Origin: Porphyridium purpureum
Lineage: Eukaryota; Rhodophyta; Bangiophyceae; Porphyridiales; Porphyridiaceae
DNA: 64,000 bases
Reading direction: 5' to 3'
NCBI GenBank assembly: GCA_008690995.1
Contig: VRMN01000003.1
Location: forward strand, 744,001-808,000
The position numbers and the translations under genes are program-made. The notes under the pieces were generated by a model. It searched no databases. It saw nothing but the letters and a program-made list of their open reading frames with translations, and was not told the DNA's origin. Shown here in pieces: positions 1-9,682 of the stretch (within the stretch, counting starts at the first letter, position 1; the number at the start of each line of letters is the position of its first letter).

Positions 1-495
1 TTGCCCCAGACCTGGCGTATCGACCACATTTAGATCTTTCGCAGGACCTTGCGTTCGCGCAGATACCATCTTCTTCGTGCAAGTCTGCGTCGCGTATGAA
101 GTCAATCCAATATCTCCAGTGAGCTTCTTGTGCAACGAGGTCTTTCCACTACCCTGACCGCCCAGAAGCAACATGGTCTTGTTGACGAACGACGGCACCG
201 CCTCTCTCATTTTGTAGTCTTCAACTTGCCTACGCACATGCTCCGGTAAAAAAAGCTCGCCCTTCGTCGGGTCATAGGATGGTGCCATTGGATCATTTTG
301 GTATTGAGTCACAAGGACATCCGCATTAAGAACGTGATTCGCAACTTGCACCTCCAGCCACAGCTTCTCTGGAGTCTCTGCTGCAGCGACTATGACGCGC
401 GCCTGCTCGTTCGGGTCCAGTAGGCGTCCAGCCATCCAGGGCTTCACCGTTCCGTCGTCGTTCCTGAGTGTGAATCCTTCATAGTCATAACACAT
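1..495 (-). CDS. P-loop GTPase-like protein, 3' end outside window
   Basis: The minus-strand frame opens at an ATG at 495 and runs off the left edge (about 165 residues seen). It holds a Walker A/G1 loop GGQGSGKTS (codons near 150-175) preceded by a hydrophobic strand (TMLLL). It ends at the window edge with DTPGLGQ, a G3 motif (DxxG) of septin/AIG1/Toc34-like GTPases. The segment before the loop has no recognised fold. It follows directly on the MACPF/SNTX-like frame on the same strand, so the two may be parts of one gene or two adjacent genes. GTPase class and function are unknown; membership of the P-loop GTPases is well supported, the subfamily is not. Confidence 0.6.
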   Translation of the reverse strand, partial: MCYDYEGFTLRNDDGTVKPWMAGRLLDPNEQARVIVAAAETPEKLWLEVQVANHVLNADVLVTQYQNDPMAPSYDPTKGELFLPEHVRRQVEDYKMREAVPSFVNKTMLLLGGQGSGKTSLHKKLTGDIGLTSYATQTCTKKMVSARTQGPAKDLNVVDTPGLGQ

Positions 496-498
496 CTC

Positions 499-1743
499 CT
501 ACACGCTGTCCCACAACCGGACGGGGGACGAGATGAAGCCGTTGCCAATATATCCATGCAAGATGTTCTCCTCTCCACTTCCAAGATCCAACTGTGGAAT
601 CTCCTTCGTCGGTGGGACGCGCCCAACGAGCTCAGCCAAAGGGAGCTTGCGGTACTCCCAGCATTCCGTCGACTTTTTCTCAAGACGGGCAATCTCAGCG
701 TCCACTTGGTTCTCATACGGACGAAGCACAAGCTCACGCTCCCTTGCCGAGCATCCGTGCACGGTCCAACGCTCCATCTTAGCGCTTTCGAGGCGCGCCT
801 TCCAAAGAGAGGCGACCGCAAGGCACTCGCCCACAGTTTGCATCTTTTCGTCCAGCAAGGATGCCTCGGCTCTGCTCAACTGGGTGAGGTAATTTGCGAT
901 GTTCGCGAGCGAAAACCCAACAACAGTCATCCGGTCCGTGCGTGTCAAATCCTCCAGGTCCTGGTCGGCGCACTCCTGCAAGGCCTTGGAGTCAGCGTTG
1001 AATTCCTCAATCAGCTTCACTACTTCGTCCAGATTCGGCGTCGCAGGACAAACGAAGTTGACTCCGCTCGCAGTTGCAGAAATCTCGAGCGAAAGCTGGT
1101 AAGAGCTTTCCTCATTTCGGCGAGCGAAGTCGGCAGAAAACTCCACCGACAGAGGTCTCACACCAATAGCTCCCTTCAGCTTGGCCATAATATCCGACAG
1201 ATCCGTATCCTCCGAAGAAGTGACTGAAAACTGCACGTCCAGCTGGCACCCGAAGAAAATCTGGTCCACAAACTTTGTACCATACCGATCGGCGATGTCA
1301 TCTCTACCAAACTCGTTTGATGCCAGCATCGACGCGAGGTCGCTGACGGGCTCAAGCATGCCTTTGTCGCCCTGCTTTATCTGGGCAAGGGAGTGGCAAA
1401 CACGGCTTCTGTACCGCAGCGTAGACCTGCGCGAAGTATGAACCGATTGCGAGAGATACGTTCCGGAACCTGCGCCAGAGATAAGCGGTCCGTACGAAAC
1501 GCTCAAGTGGCCTGCGATTTCCATGTGCTTTTTGACTTTGTCATCCGAATCCATGATCTCGCAGAAGACAGACGCATGCTTCGCGGTCTTGAAGACTGTG
1601 CGCCCGTCATCCACCTTGAACGCACGACGCTTGAAGGCTTCCTCACCGCTCTGGATGTTGAGTTTGAACCCGCGGCCGAGGTCGTACGCAGACAGGCCCT
1701 GGGGAAAGCCGTTGCCTACAATGACAGGAACGATCTGCACCAT
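499..1743 (-). CDS. MACPF/stonustoxin-like domain protein
   Basis: About 414 residues from the first ATG (1743); the frame stays open upstream to about 1822, so the true start is uncertain. The segment RYGTKFVDQIFFG followed by a strand-rich stretch and KLKGAIG resembles the YGTH(Y/F)-motif core shared by MACPF and stonustoxin-like (SNTX) proteins. The N-terminal LGRGFKL stretch resembles the start of SNTX-type domains. The C-terminal third looks alpha-helical. In other eukaryotes such domains occur in pore-forming and in non-toxic intracellular proteins, often next to GTPase domains, which fits the GTPase frame just beyond it. If the two frames were once a single gene it is now interrupted about once. 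I cannot tell a decayed gene from two neighbours. Function is unassigned. Confidence 0.45.
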   Translation of the reverse strand: MVQIVPVIVGNGFPQGLSAYDLGRGFKLNIQSGEEAFKRRAFKVDDGRTVFKTAKHASVFCEIMDSDDKVKKHMEIAGHLSVSYGPLISGAGSGTYLSQSVHTSRRSTLRYRSRVCHSLAQIKQGDKGMLEPVSDLASMLASNEFGRDDIADRYGTKFVDQIFFGCQLDVQFSVTSSEDTDLSDIMAKLKGAIGVRPLSVEFSADFARRNEESSYQLSLEISATASGVNFVCPATPNLDEVVKLIEEFNADSKALQECADQDLEDLTRTDRMTVVGFSLANIANYLTQLSRAEASLLDEKMQTVGECLAVASLWKARLESAKMERWTVHGCSARERELVLRPYENQVDAEIARLEKKSTECWEYRKLPLAELVGRVPPTKEIPQLDLGSGEENILHGYIGNGFISSPVRLWDSV

Positions 1744-3909
1744 TTTGAATCCCACACCGCCCTGTGCCCCGTCCGCTATCAACACTCCATTTTTTCTGGA
1801 AGACGAGTGCCCTTGCCCAATTCAGATTCACAACCTCCACGCCTTGCCCTCGTGCGTCCCAACATGGCTTCCTCAGCCTTCTTCTCGATCTACTTTCAGC
1901 TTATGTAACCCATCAGGAGAACTCATGTCCAACCTTGCGTTGCATGAGGATCGCTCACAAGTTCGTTGTCGCGGTGAGTGGACATCATGACTTCGTTCGC
2001 ATTACATTGCGTGCGCATGCTGCACATGGCGCACTGCTGGGATGTGGGAAACCCCTTTTCAAATAACATGTACCCGCACACTGGTCTTGCCGCGCTTCTG
2101 TCGTCGAGTTGCATCTCGCTTTCCGGCTGAAAGTCTATTTCTTGAGGAGTCGAGCTTGCGCGCCGTTTGGGAATGCGCGAAGAAATGGCAAGAATTTGTA
2201 CTTTGTTCATTGGCGGTGGCATGAAGCACACTTAAAGCAGAAGCGACTACGAGCAACATTGATGCCTTGATATACAAACCCACTGACAAGAAGTTGGCAC
2301 ACAAAGACATAAAAAGGCCTTCTTGCGGGGCCGTGTTTGGCACCGCAACCGGGATGTTCTGGTATCGCAGTAAGCACGAACACGGCACACGAGCGCGCTC
2401 TCGCTTCCTTTGCGCACCGCGCTGATGCATGCAGGCGCAGCAAACAGCGCCAAAATCGTCTGTGAAGAATGGCACAACAACGCCAACTCTTGAAGAGCTT
2501 CGCATGGCACACATAATGCCCGCGGTTTCAAATAGCGTACATCTTTCTGTTGTGGATTGCACGAGTTGGCGGTGGACAGGTTGCAACATGGGCGGACTGG
2601 CGGAGGCAGACACTCGAACCGATTTTAAAGCGTACAAGGCAGGTGGTGCGCGTTTACACGCACGCCCATAACTTGGGAACCATTGAATGCCCGGGTACTA
2701 TTGTGAAAATCGACGAATGAAAATGCTGGCAGAGGAAATGCATTCGAGGTGAGAATTTCTTACAAGTACGTGGGCTGTGGCTGCCGAGGAGCTCACGACG
2801 GTGCGCACGCCGTTCGCTGCAAGCATGCCAGACCCAGACAGAAACAACTTGATGTAAATCATGAAGCACTATGTGGCAAGAGGTTCGATAATATACATCA
2901 ATTCCTGAAGAAGCTATTTTTTATTTTATTGCACACCAGTCGACCGCGACATGCGCTTTCGTTAGACGGTAAATCACAAGCACTAATGAACGGGTTCATT
3001 TTGAGAAGGTAGCACATATCTGAAAAGAGGGAACACACACGCCACTACCCCAGCCGCTCCTGACTGCGTCTGCGTCTGCAATGGTGGTGAGCTTTTGGAA
3101 CATCTCGTCTGCCACTGCGACGAGGAGATTGGATTGTTGGACGCCTAACTCGACGTCGTGAGGGGCTGTTTCAGACGACACCACATGCACTACGAAGTTT
3201 GTACTGCAGTTGAAGTCTGGATTGCTGATGGGCCCATCTTCTCGGATGATTTGAGCTCAGACGTGCAGCATGCTCTTCATGCGTGCCTTCGCTTCACTGT
3301 GGGATGCGCCAATCGCTCGTTGCGAACAAGCCAGTCGATCGAACCATATTCCGAGAGAACAAGCCTGTAGCATCGAGAGAGCCTTCCGGTATCCTTTTCG
3401 TGGCCATACCAAGACACCGACTGCAGAATACGAAACGGTGGGCTCTCGTCCTGCGTACTGGAAACGGAAACTATGCTGCCACAGGACGCGTTCTTGACAC
3501 GAACGCTCCGACAGCGAGCGTCCCCCAAACCCAGGCGGCACTTGCGCGGGGCCGAATGTACAGTAGAGCACTGTACCTCTCGGCCGGAACGCTTTTGGCG
3601 CCAACAAGCAGCCGGCGCGGTTTAGGAATCGCGCGGGTAGGGGGCAGGGGGGAGGGCGTGCTGGGGAAGGAAGAGGGGTGAACCACGAAACGGAGGAGAG
3701 CGGCCGTGAAGCTCCCCTCAAGCTCGCGTGACGCCTATCGCTTGGTCCCGCTTCCTCGGAAGCGGAAACCGGCGGGTCCCGGAAATCTGTCGTTTCTGAA
3801 GAACAAGTCGGGCGCGAACATCAGTTGTGCGGGCACGCCTCGGTCCCAGCTCGGTGTGGATTGGAGCTCCCAGAGCGACGGAAGGGAAGTGCCGCTTGGA
3901 TTCGGGAAA
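1744..3909. other. Long intergenic region upstream of SPT16
   Basis: About 2.1 kb with no gene I can support. Reading frames of 60-190 codons on both strands lack ATG starts where needed, family motifs or conserved-looking composition. An AT-rich stretch near 2885-2935 contains an AATAAA-like signal on the minus strand (around 2926-2931), so a non-coding or unrecognised minus-strand transcript may end there. The right part (3550-3909) is the SPT16 promoter and leader. Confidence 0.5.
3558..3576. promoter_or_regulatory. Paired GTACAGT/ACTGTAC motif upstream of SPT16
   Basis: GTACAGT at 3558-3564 and its inverted form ACTGTAC at 3570-3576 lie 334-352 bases upstream of the chosen SPT16 ATG. The same 7-mer recurs in other promoter regions of this window, usually in pairs. 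Confidence 0.5.
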
Positions 3910-6900
3910 ATGGCACCGCTACAAGGACGACTTGGGAAACTGTATGCAGCGTGGCAAGACTGCCAGACGGAAGAGCTGAAGCGCGCCGCAGCGCTGGTTG
4001 TGTTCACGGGTAAGTTGGACGAGAATGAAGATGTTGGGTATGCCAAGTCTTACGCCCTGTTCACGTGGCTTTTTGGCATCGAACTGCAGGAAATGTGCAT
4101 GGTGTTCAAGCGTGATGCGATCGTGATGCTGGCCAGCGCTGATCGGGCCGCGGAATTGAAGGAACTCGTCGCGGCTGGAGACGGTGATGTCGAGCCGCCG
4201 GCAATTCCAAAGATTGAGGTTGTCGCGTGGACCACAGCGGCGGACATCGGAAAACTTTTGCTGTCTTCGCTTGACAGTACGCAGGACACAGACACGCTGG
4301 GTATCTTGACAAAAGAGACGCACAGGGGTGAAGTTGCCGACGCGGTGGGAGAAACCGTCAAGAGCAAGTCTCACACAAACATCGGGGAGATTATTGCCAC
4401 CGCCATGTCAACAAAGGACGAGAAAGAAATCGGGCGCGTCAAGCGGGCCGCACTTCTTACCGCAGCTGTATTCAAAAACTACTTTCTGACCGCGCTCGAA
4501 TCGATTGTTGATGAAGGACGGGAGATCACGCACGAGGCCTTTTCTGCAGATATCGAACAGCGCTTGCTTGATCCAGCGTCCGTAAAGCTGGAGAAATTCA
4601 AGAAAGAGCTCTGTGACGTTTGTTATATCCCAATCATTCAGTCGGGAGAAACGTTCGACCTCAGGCCTTCGGCGGTTTCGGACTCGTCAAAGTTGCAATT
4701 TAAATGCATCGTTGCCTCAATAGGAGCGCGGTACAATTTTTACTGCAGCAATGCATGTCGCACTTACTTGATTGATCCGACCCAAGAGCAAAGCGTCAAC
4801 TACGCTGCGTTGCTGGAAGCATACGAAGCTGCCCTTGCGGCGTTGCGCCCGGGTCAGGAACTTTGTGCTGTGTACCAGGCAGCGGTAGATGCGCTCATGA
4901 AATCCAAAAATCCGGCATTGGTGGAGAACCTGACCAAGAATGTCGGGTTCCTGATGGGCATTGAATTTCGAGAAGCATCATTCTTATTGAATGCAAAGAA
5001 TCGTAGAAAGGTTGAAGCCGGCATGGTTTTCAATCTGTGTGTTGGATTGCAGAACTTGACTGATGCGAAGAATGGTGCTTATGCCTTGCAAGTTGCCGAC
5101 ACGGTGATCGTTCAGGCCGAAATGAATGAGATGCTCACAGATGCCGTGAAGAAAGCGCTCAAATCCATTCGCTTTTTCCTGCGGGATGAAGATGACGACG
5201 ATGAGGAAGGAGGGAATGATACCGAACATGCCGATGCAAAACGATCTGTGAAAAAGGAGAGCGAGGCGGCTCGCCGCTCGGCGAAGATGGCGACGCTAGA
5301 GCAGCTCGAGCAAACCGCAGGCGATCGTAAAAAGCGACAAGCCGCTGTGAACTCGAGCGCCGGAATCACGGCAGAGGAACTGGATTTGAGGCGCAAGCAC
5401 CAAGAGGAGCTTGGGCGCAAGAAGTTGGCGGAGGGACTGGAAAGGCTGAAAAACGGTGATCTGGATGGTGCGGGTCCGAAAGAGAAGCCCCTGCAGATGC
5501 TGGATCAGTACTTAGCATATCCCGAAGCCAGTCGGTACCCGGCGCAGGTACGTCCGAGGCAGATTTTTGTTGACCTCGATATGGAGTGCGTGCTCGTACC
5601 GATCAACGGCGTCCCGGTACCGTTCCACATTTCCATGATTAAGAATTGCAGCAAAAGCGATGAGGGCAGTCATTCGTATCTGCGCATCAACTTCAATACG
5701 CCTCCCAAGCTTGCAGGTGGAGCCGTGATCATTCGAAGCGCGGACGGCCCGCAGTTTCCAGTTGATGACAAGCACTACATCAAGGAGATAACTTTTCGGT
5801 CGAGCGCTGCCCAGAATATCTCGGACACAGTGCGCAAGATTAAGGAGTTGCGTAAGCGATTCACGTCGCGTCAAGAGGAAGAGCGGGAGCAAGAGTCGCT
5901 CGTGGAACAGGCCAAGTTGCAGTTCGACAAGCGCGGCAAAGTGCCATCGTTGGGTGACGTTTCGCTGCGCCCCCCCGTGGCGACAGGCAAATTTAACTCT
6001 GGCATCCTTGAGGCGCATTTGAATGGGTTCCACTATCGGCCGGTGAAGGGAAGTGCGCCGATAGACATTCTGTATAGTAACATCAAGAATGCATTTTTCC
6101 AGGACTCGCAGGGCGAGACGATTGTGCTCGTGCATTTCACACTGAAGAATCCCATCATGGTAGGCAAGAAGAAGACGGCAGAAGTGCAGTTTTACGCAGA
6201 GGTAATGGAAGCCGCAGTCAAGTTGAACGACACAAAACGCCGCATGTATGATCAAGACGAGCTGGAAGAGGAACAACGAGAGCGCGAGCTGCGGAACAAA
6301 ATGAATCGAGTCTTTCTCAAATTTACGCGCGAAGTGGAAGATCGGTACTCGGTTGAATTTGAGGTGCCATACCGCCAGCTTAAGTTCCACGGCGCGCCGC
6401 GTAATACAAGTGTGAACCTCATTCCTACTGTTTCGTGCATTGTGGATCTCATCGAGTGGCCGGTTTTTGTTTTGACCTTGGCAGACGTGGAGATTGCACA
6501 CTTTGAGCGCGTCCATTTTCAGCTTAAGAATTTTGACTTGGTATTTGTGTTCAAGGGCTTTGAGGTCGAAAGCGCGAATAAGAAGGATCAGCAGTTTGCG
6601 CGGATTTCGTCAATTCCCATGGTGGAGCTCGAGATGCTCAAGAAATTTTTGGATGAGCAGCAGATCAAGTACTACGAAGGGCCTGCCAATTTGAATTGGC
6701 CGAACACACTCAAGACGATTCGTGCAGATCTGGAAGGGTTCTATGATGAGGGGGGTTGGGATTTCTTGAACATGGAGGGCTCATCTGATGGTGGTGAGGA
6801 GGGCGAAGGTGAAGGAGGTGATGACAACGAGTCCTTGGATCCTGGAGATCAGGCGTTTGACGTAGAAAGCGATATCTTGGAGGAGCACAGCGGCTCAGAA

Positions 6901-7113
6901 TCAGATTACAGTGAGGAAGATGAGGATTCAGACGAGGCGTACAACGAGCTGGATGGTCCCTCAGATGAGGGAGAGGCCGAGCTGGATTCCGATGAGGAAG
7001 GAGAGGACTGGGATGCTCTAGAGGAGGCCGCGCGCAAGGATGATCGCAGGAAGGGCGTAGAGGAAGTTGTGCCGGAGCGGGCACCGCCCGGCAAGAAGCG
7101 AGGCAGAAAATGA
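3910..7113 (+). CDS. SPT16: FACT complex subunit SPT16 (histone chaperone)
   Basis: Large FACT subunit, which disassembles and reassembles nucleosomes during transcription and replication in the nucleus. The 1067-residue length is normal. Order of parts: an N-terminal creatinase/aminopeptidase-like domain without catalytic function (YAKSYALFTWLFG, then YIPIIQSGETFDLRPSA), a charged linker/coiled region (about 475-570), the SPT16 middle domain (DLDMECVLVPINGVPVPFH), a PH-like Rtt106-type domain (VPYRQLKFHGAPR), and a long acidic tail (from about 950) ending in a basic KKRGRK. The frame is open from 3706 but begins there with GTG. The ATG at 3910 starts MAPLQGRLGKLYAAW, which lines up with the N terminus of SPT16 elsewhere. 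No intron is needed. Confidence 0.97.
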   Translation: MAPLQGRLGKLYAAWQDCQTEELKRAAALVVFTGKLDENEDVGYAKSYALFTWLFGIELQEMCMVFKRDAIVMLASADRAAELKELVAAGDGDVEPPAIPKIEVVAWTTAADIGKLLLSSLDSTQDTDTLGILTKETHRGEVADAVGETVKSKSHTNIGEIIATAMSTKDEKEIGRVKRAALLTAAVFKNYFLTALESIVDEGREITHEAFSADIEQRLLDPASVKLEKFKKELCDVCYIPIIQSGETFDLRPSAVSDSSKLQFKCIVASIGARYNFYCSNACRTYLIDPTQEQSVNYAALLEAYEAALAALRPGQELCAVYQAAVDALMKSKNPALVENLTKNVGFLMGIEFREASFLLNAKNRRKVEAGMVFNLCVGLQNLTDAKNGAYALQVADTVIVQAEMNEMLTDAVKKALKSIRFFLRDEDDDDEEGGNDTEHADAKRSVKKESEAARRSAKMATLEQLEQTAGDRKKRQAAVNSSAGITAEELDLRRKHQEELGRKKLAEGLERLKNGDLDGAGPKEKPLQMLDQYLAYPEASRYPAQVRPRQIFVDLDMECVLVPINGVPVPFHISMIKNCSKSDEGSHSYLRINFNTPPKLAGGAVIIRSADGPQFPVDDKHYIKEITFRSSAAQNISDTVRKIKELRKRFTSRQEEEREQESLVEQAKLQFDKRGKVPSLGDVSLRPPVATGKFNSGILEAHLNGFHYRPVKGSAPIDILYSNIKNAFFQDSQGETIVLVHFTLKNPIMVGKKKTAEVQFYAEVMEAAVKLNDTKRRMYDQDELEEEQRERELRNKMNRVFLKFTREVEDRYSVEFEVPYRQLKFHGAPRNTSVNLIPTVSCIVDLIEWPVFVLTLADVEIAHFERVHFQLKNFDLVFVFKGFEVESANKKDQQFARISSIPMVELEMLKKFLDEQQIKYYEGPANLNWPNTLKTIRADLEGFYDEGGWDFLNMEGSSDGGEEGEGEGGDDNESLDPGDQAFDVESDILEEHSGSESDYSEEDEDSDEAYNELDGPSDEGEAELDSDEEGEDWDALEEAARKDDRRKGVEEVVPERAPPGKKRGRK

Positions 7114-7573
7114 GCGACGGAATAGAAGTGTTTGTATGTTTACGTGGGTTGCATTCTCGCGCCGATGGAAAGCATTTCGCCAAACTTGCCCCGCACCACC
7201 AGTGTAAAGGACATCTTTTTCTGACGCGGTAGTCGCTTCTGGAGCATGGATAGCCAACCTCCGTGCGCAGGCTCCAGTATTGGTGTGTGTTTTGCGCGCT
7301 TCCCGCGTCCGAGCGCAGAATCGTGCACCGACGAGTAACCCTAAATATGATGTGCAGCTAGGATTCTTAATAGGTTTGTGGTTTGCGGGAAGGCTCTGGT
7401 GCTCGGCGACGCTTTTCTGCGCTTGCCGGTTGGAGAGTGACTCGCCGACGCATCAAGGCACGCCCAGGCTAGTCAAGCTCTCGGATACACTAACCTGAAC
7501 CGCGGCGCCTTGTTTTCGCACTTTGCGCGTCTGCTCCGGTCTCGCGGACTGCTGGGAAGCCGTCGTGGGCGTC
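7114..7573. other. SPT16-LSM2 intergenic region
   Basis: About 460 bases, presumably the SPT16 3' UTR plus the LSM2 promoter and leader. I see no gene, no clear AATAAA and no copy of the ACTGTAC motif. Confidence 0.5.
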
Positions 7574-7882
7574 ATGTTGTTTTTCTCCGTCTTCAAGACG
7601 CTGGTGGGGAAGGAAGTGGTGGTGGAGCTGAAAAATGATCTCACCATACGCGGGCGTTTGCACTCAGTGGATCAATACTTGAACGTCAAGATCGAAGATA
7701 TTACAGTATTGGACGCGGACACACATCCACATTTGCTCTCCGTGAAGAACTGTTTTATTCGCGGCAGCGTGGTGCGATACATTCATCTCGCGCCCAAGGA
7801 CGTTGATGTTGAGCTGCTTGAGGACGCCACGCGCCGCCAACTGAAGGAGATGAAACGCGCGCAGATGTCTGCGTCTTCGTAG
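7574..7882 (+). CDS. LSM2: U6 snRNA-associated Sm-like protein LSm2
   Basis: 102 residues, the family length. LSm2 is a member of the LSm2-8 ring that binds the 3' end of U6 snRNA in the nucleus and of the LSm1-7 ring in mRNA decay. The Sm1 motif (VVVELKNDLTIRGRLHSVDQYLNVKI) and Sm2 motif (VKNCFIRGSVVRYI) are almost identical to those of animals and plants. The start MLFFSVFKTLVGK matches the highly conserved LSm2 N terminus, so the ATG at 7574 is preferred over the in-frame TTG at 7523. It lies 460 bases after SPT16 on the same strand. Confidence 0.97.
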   Translation: MLFFSVFKTLVGKEVVVELKNDLTIRGRLHSVDQYLNVKIEDITVLDADTHPHLLSVKNCFIRGSVVRYIHLAPKDVDVELLEDATRRQLKEMKRAQMSASS

Positions 7883-8075
7883 GAATTGAGTTTTAGACCC
7901 GGTCGGTTTCTCTTGATAAGTCCTAATTTGTCAGAAATCTAATTAAAACCCGTCTTATGGGTATTTAATCCGAGCGTTATTGCCTTAAACGCCGGTGACT
8001 CGCGGCGAATGGTGTCTTGGTGCAGTTCGAGCAGCCACGCGAAGGGGCGGAGGAGAGAAACAAAACGAACGGAAT

Positions 8076-9641
8076 ATGACGCTTCACTTTGTCCCGACCT
8101 TCAACGGAACGACAGGACTTCTCCCCGTACCGGCTCGTCGATGCAGCTTTACACCATCATGGGCAGCACGGAAAGTGGGAAGTCCAGTGCTGAAGACGAA
8201 CACTGGACGTGGAGAGGGACGCGGCCACGTCGTAAGGCGGGCGAATTTATCTTGGCGTGCAGTCAGCTGGTTCCCTCCATTTCGCCGTGGGCGCCGTGAC
8301 GATCAAGAGAAAGGCAATGAATCTGAGCATCCAGCTGAATCCCCAGCGGATCTTCCGGACGGAGAGCGCCTGCAAGTCCCTCAAGAATCTGTTGGGCCTG
8401 TGGCGCCTGTGAGCAAGGTGCGCGATGTGATTTCCAGTGCTGTCTCTGCGTTTGGACGTGTGTCTGATGTCGCAGAACAGGCGGGTGGCGAGACCGAAAG
8501 CAACAGGTCTCGAGCAGATCAGATGCGCGATGATTCAAGTGGAACTCCGACGGACGGTGTACTCGGAAGTGCAGGAAGCGAAAGTGCCCATACCGAAAGC
8601 AGATTTTCTGGTCACGGTTCGAGTGGTAGCCATTCATTGTCTCGGACCTTGCCGGGCAAGGTGTTAGTGTGGCTGTGTGTCGTCAGCATCGGATTTGTCA
8701 TGGTTATGCTGAGTGTCCTAAAGTATACTCTGGCTGCTATTTCGCTTGCGATGAGCATGCTTTCCCGAAGCGCCCCAGCCCTCAAGTCGATTCCACGTGG
8801 TATCGCTGCGGTACTGACCAAGCTCCAAGGCTGGGCGCTTGCACTGCTTTTTGCGATCGTGGCTTTGGTAAAAAATACCACAAGTCTGGCAAGAAGTGCT
8901 GTGTCTCAAGCTGGGCGAGGATTGGCGAGCGTTGCTAAAGCATCGCCAAGCGCCGTGCGCGGACAGGGCCGGGAAAAGGCTTACACGGAAAATGGAATGG
9001 CGTCGTTCTCTGTCTCTGAAGTGCCGGTCGAAGGGGTCGGAACACGGGAGGAGCAAGTGAAACGGGTACGTGCCGCTGACGTCATGCTGGCAATCATGCG
9101 TCACGCGAAATGCGAAGAAGAGAGTGCCACGTCTCAAGTAAGGGATTTTGATCGTACCCTCAGCGAAAACGGGCGCACGGACGCGACAAGCACAGGAGAG
9201 CAGTTGCGGGACTTGGGCTGGATTCCTGACGCCGTACTATGCAGTGGCGCTGCACGGACTCGTCAAACTATGGATCTTCTACTGCAGGTCTTTGACGATC
9301 CAACTAGTGACGCAGGCTTAAAGAAGATCCCAAGTCTTGTGGATGACGATATGTACTTTGCAATGGATGAGAAGGAGATACGAGGCATCTTCGACCGCGA
9401 ACACGTAGCTGCCCAGCTCGCGAGTGGATCCCGTGTCGTCTTGGTGGGTCACAACCCCGGCATTGAACGCTTGGTGGAAGCTCTCACAGGAGTCAAAGTT
9501 CACCTCAGACAAGCGTCCGCCGCGCTGCTGCATCTTCAGCCCGATTTCAGCGAGCTAGACGCTCAAGGATGGCCAAACTTTCTCGGACTGAAGTGGAAGC
9601 TTGTGCGCGTGATAGAGCCCGGCAGGCACAAAACGCCATAA
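8076..9641 (+). CDS. SixA-like histidine phosphatase with plastid-type leader and membrane segments
   Basis: 521 residues. The C-terminal domain (about 335-515) is a histidine phosphatase of the SixA branch: MRHAK with the catalytic RH near 341, DRTLSENGRTDA, CSGAARTRQT and the second catalytic histidine in VGHNPG near 458. In bacteria SixA removes phosphate from histidine in phosphorelay or PTS proteins. The N terminus (MTLHFVPTFNG, then Arg/Ser-rich) looks like a red algal plastid transit peptide. It is followed by a low-complexity Ser/Glu-rich linker and two hydrophobic segments (about 194-228 and 250-270). I infer a plastid membrane-anchored phosphatase; the substrate is unknown. The frame is open from 7995 with GTG, and 8076 is the first ATG. 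It converges with AlaRS, leaving only 41 bases between stops. Confidence 0.8.
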   Translation: MTLHFVPTFNGTTGLLPVPARRCSFTPSWAARKVGSPVLKTNTGRGEGRGHVVRRANLSWRAVSWFPPFRRGRRDDQEKGNESEHPAESPADLPDGERLQVPQESVGPVAPVSKVRDVISSAVSAFGRVSDVAEQAGGETESNRSRADQMRDDSSGTPTDGVLGSAGSESAHTESRFSGHGSSGSHSLSRTLPGKVLVWLCVVSIGFVMVMLSVLKYTLAAISLAMSMLSRSAPALKSIPRGIAAVLTKLQGWALALLFAIVALVKNTTSLARSAVSQAGRGLASVAKASPSAVRGQGREKAYTENGMASFSVSEVPVEGVGTREEQVKRVRAADVMLAIMRHAKCEEESATSQVRDFDRTLSENGRTDATSTGEQLRDLGWIPDAVLCSGAARTRQTMDLLLQVFDDPTSDAGLKKIPSLVDDDMYFAMDEKEIRGIFDREHVAAQLASGSRVVLVGHNPGIERLVEALTGVKVHLRQASAALLHLQPDFSELDAQGWPNFLGLKWKLVRVIEPGRHKTP

Positions 9642-9682
9642 GCCTACTTCGCGTCCTCGTCTGCAAAATCAGTTCGCGAACT

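Noticed and set aside
2059-2637. 192-codon minus-strand frame upstream of SPT16
   Set aside because: It opens with TTG, shows no motifs and overlaps other open frames of similar quality.
5512-6516. 334-codon minus-strand frame
   Set aside because: Antisense to SPT16, no recognisable motifs.
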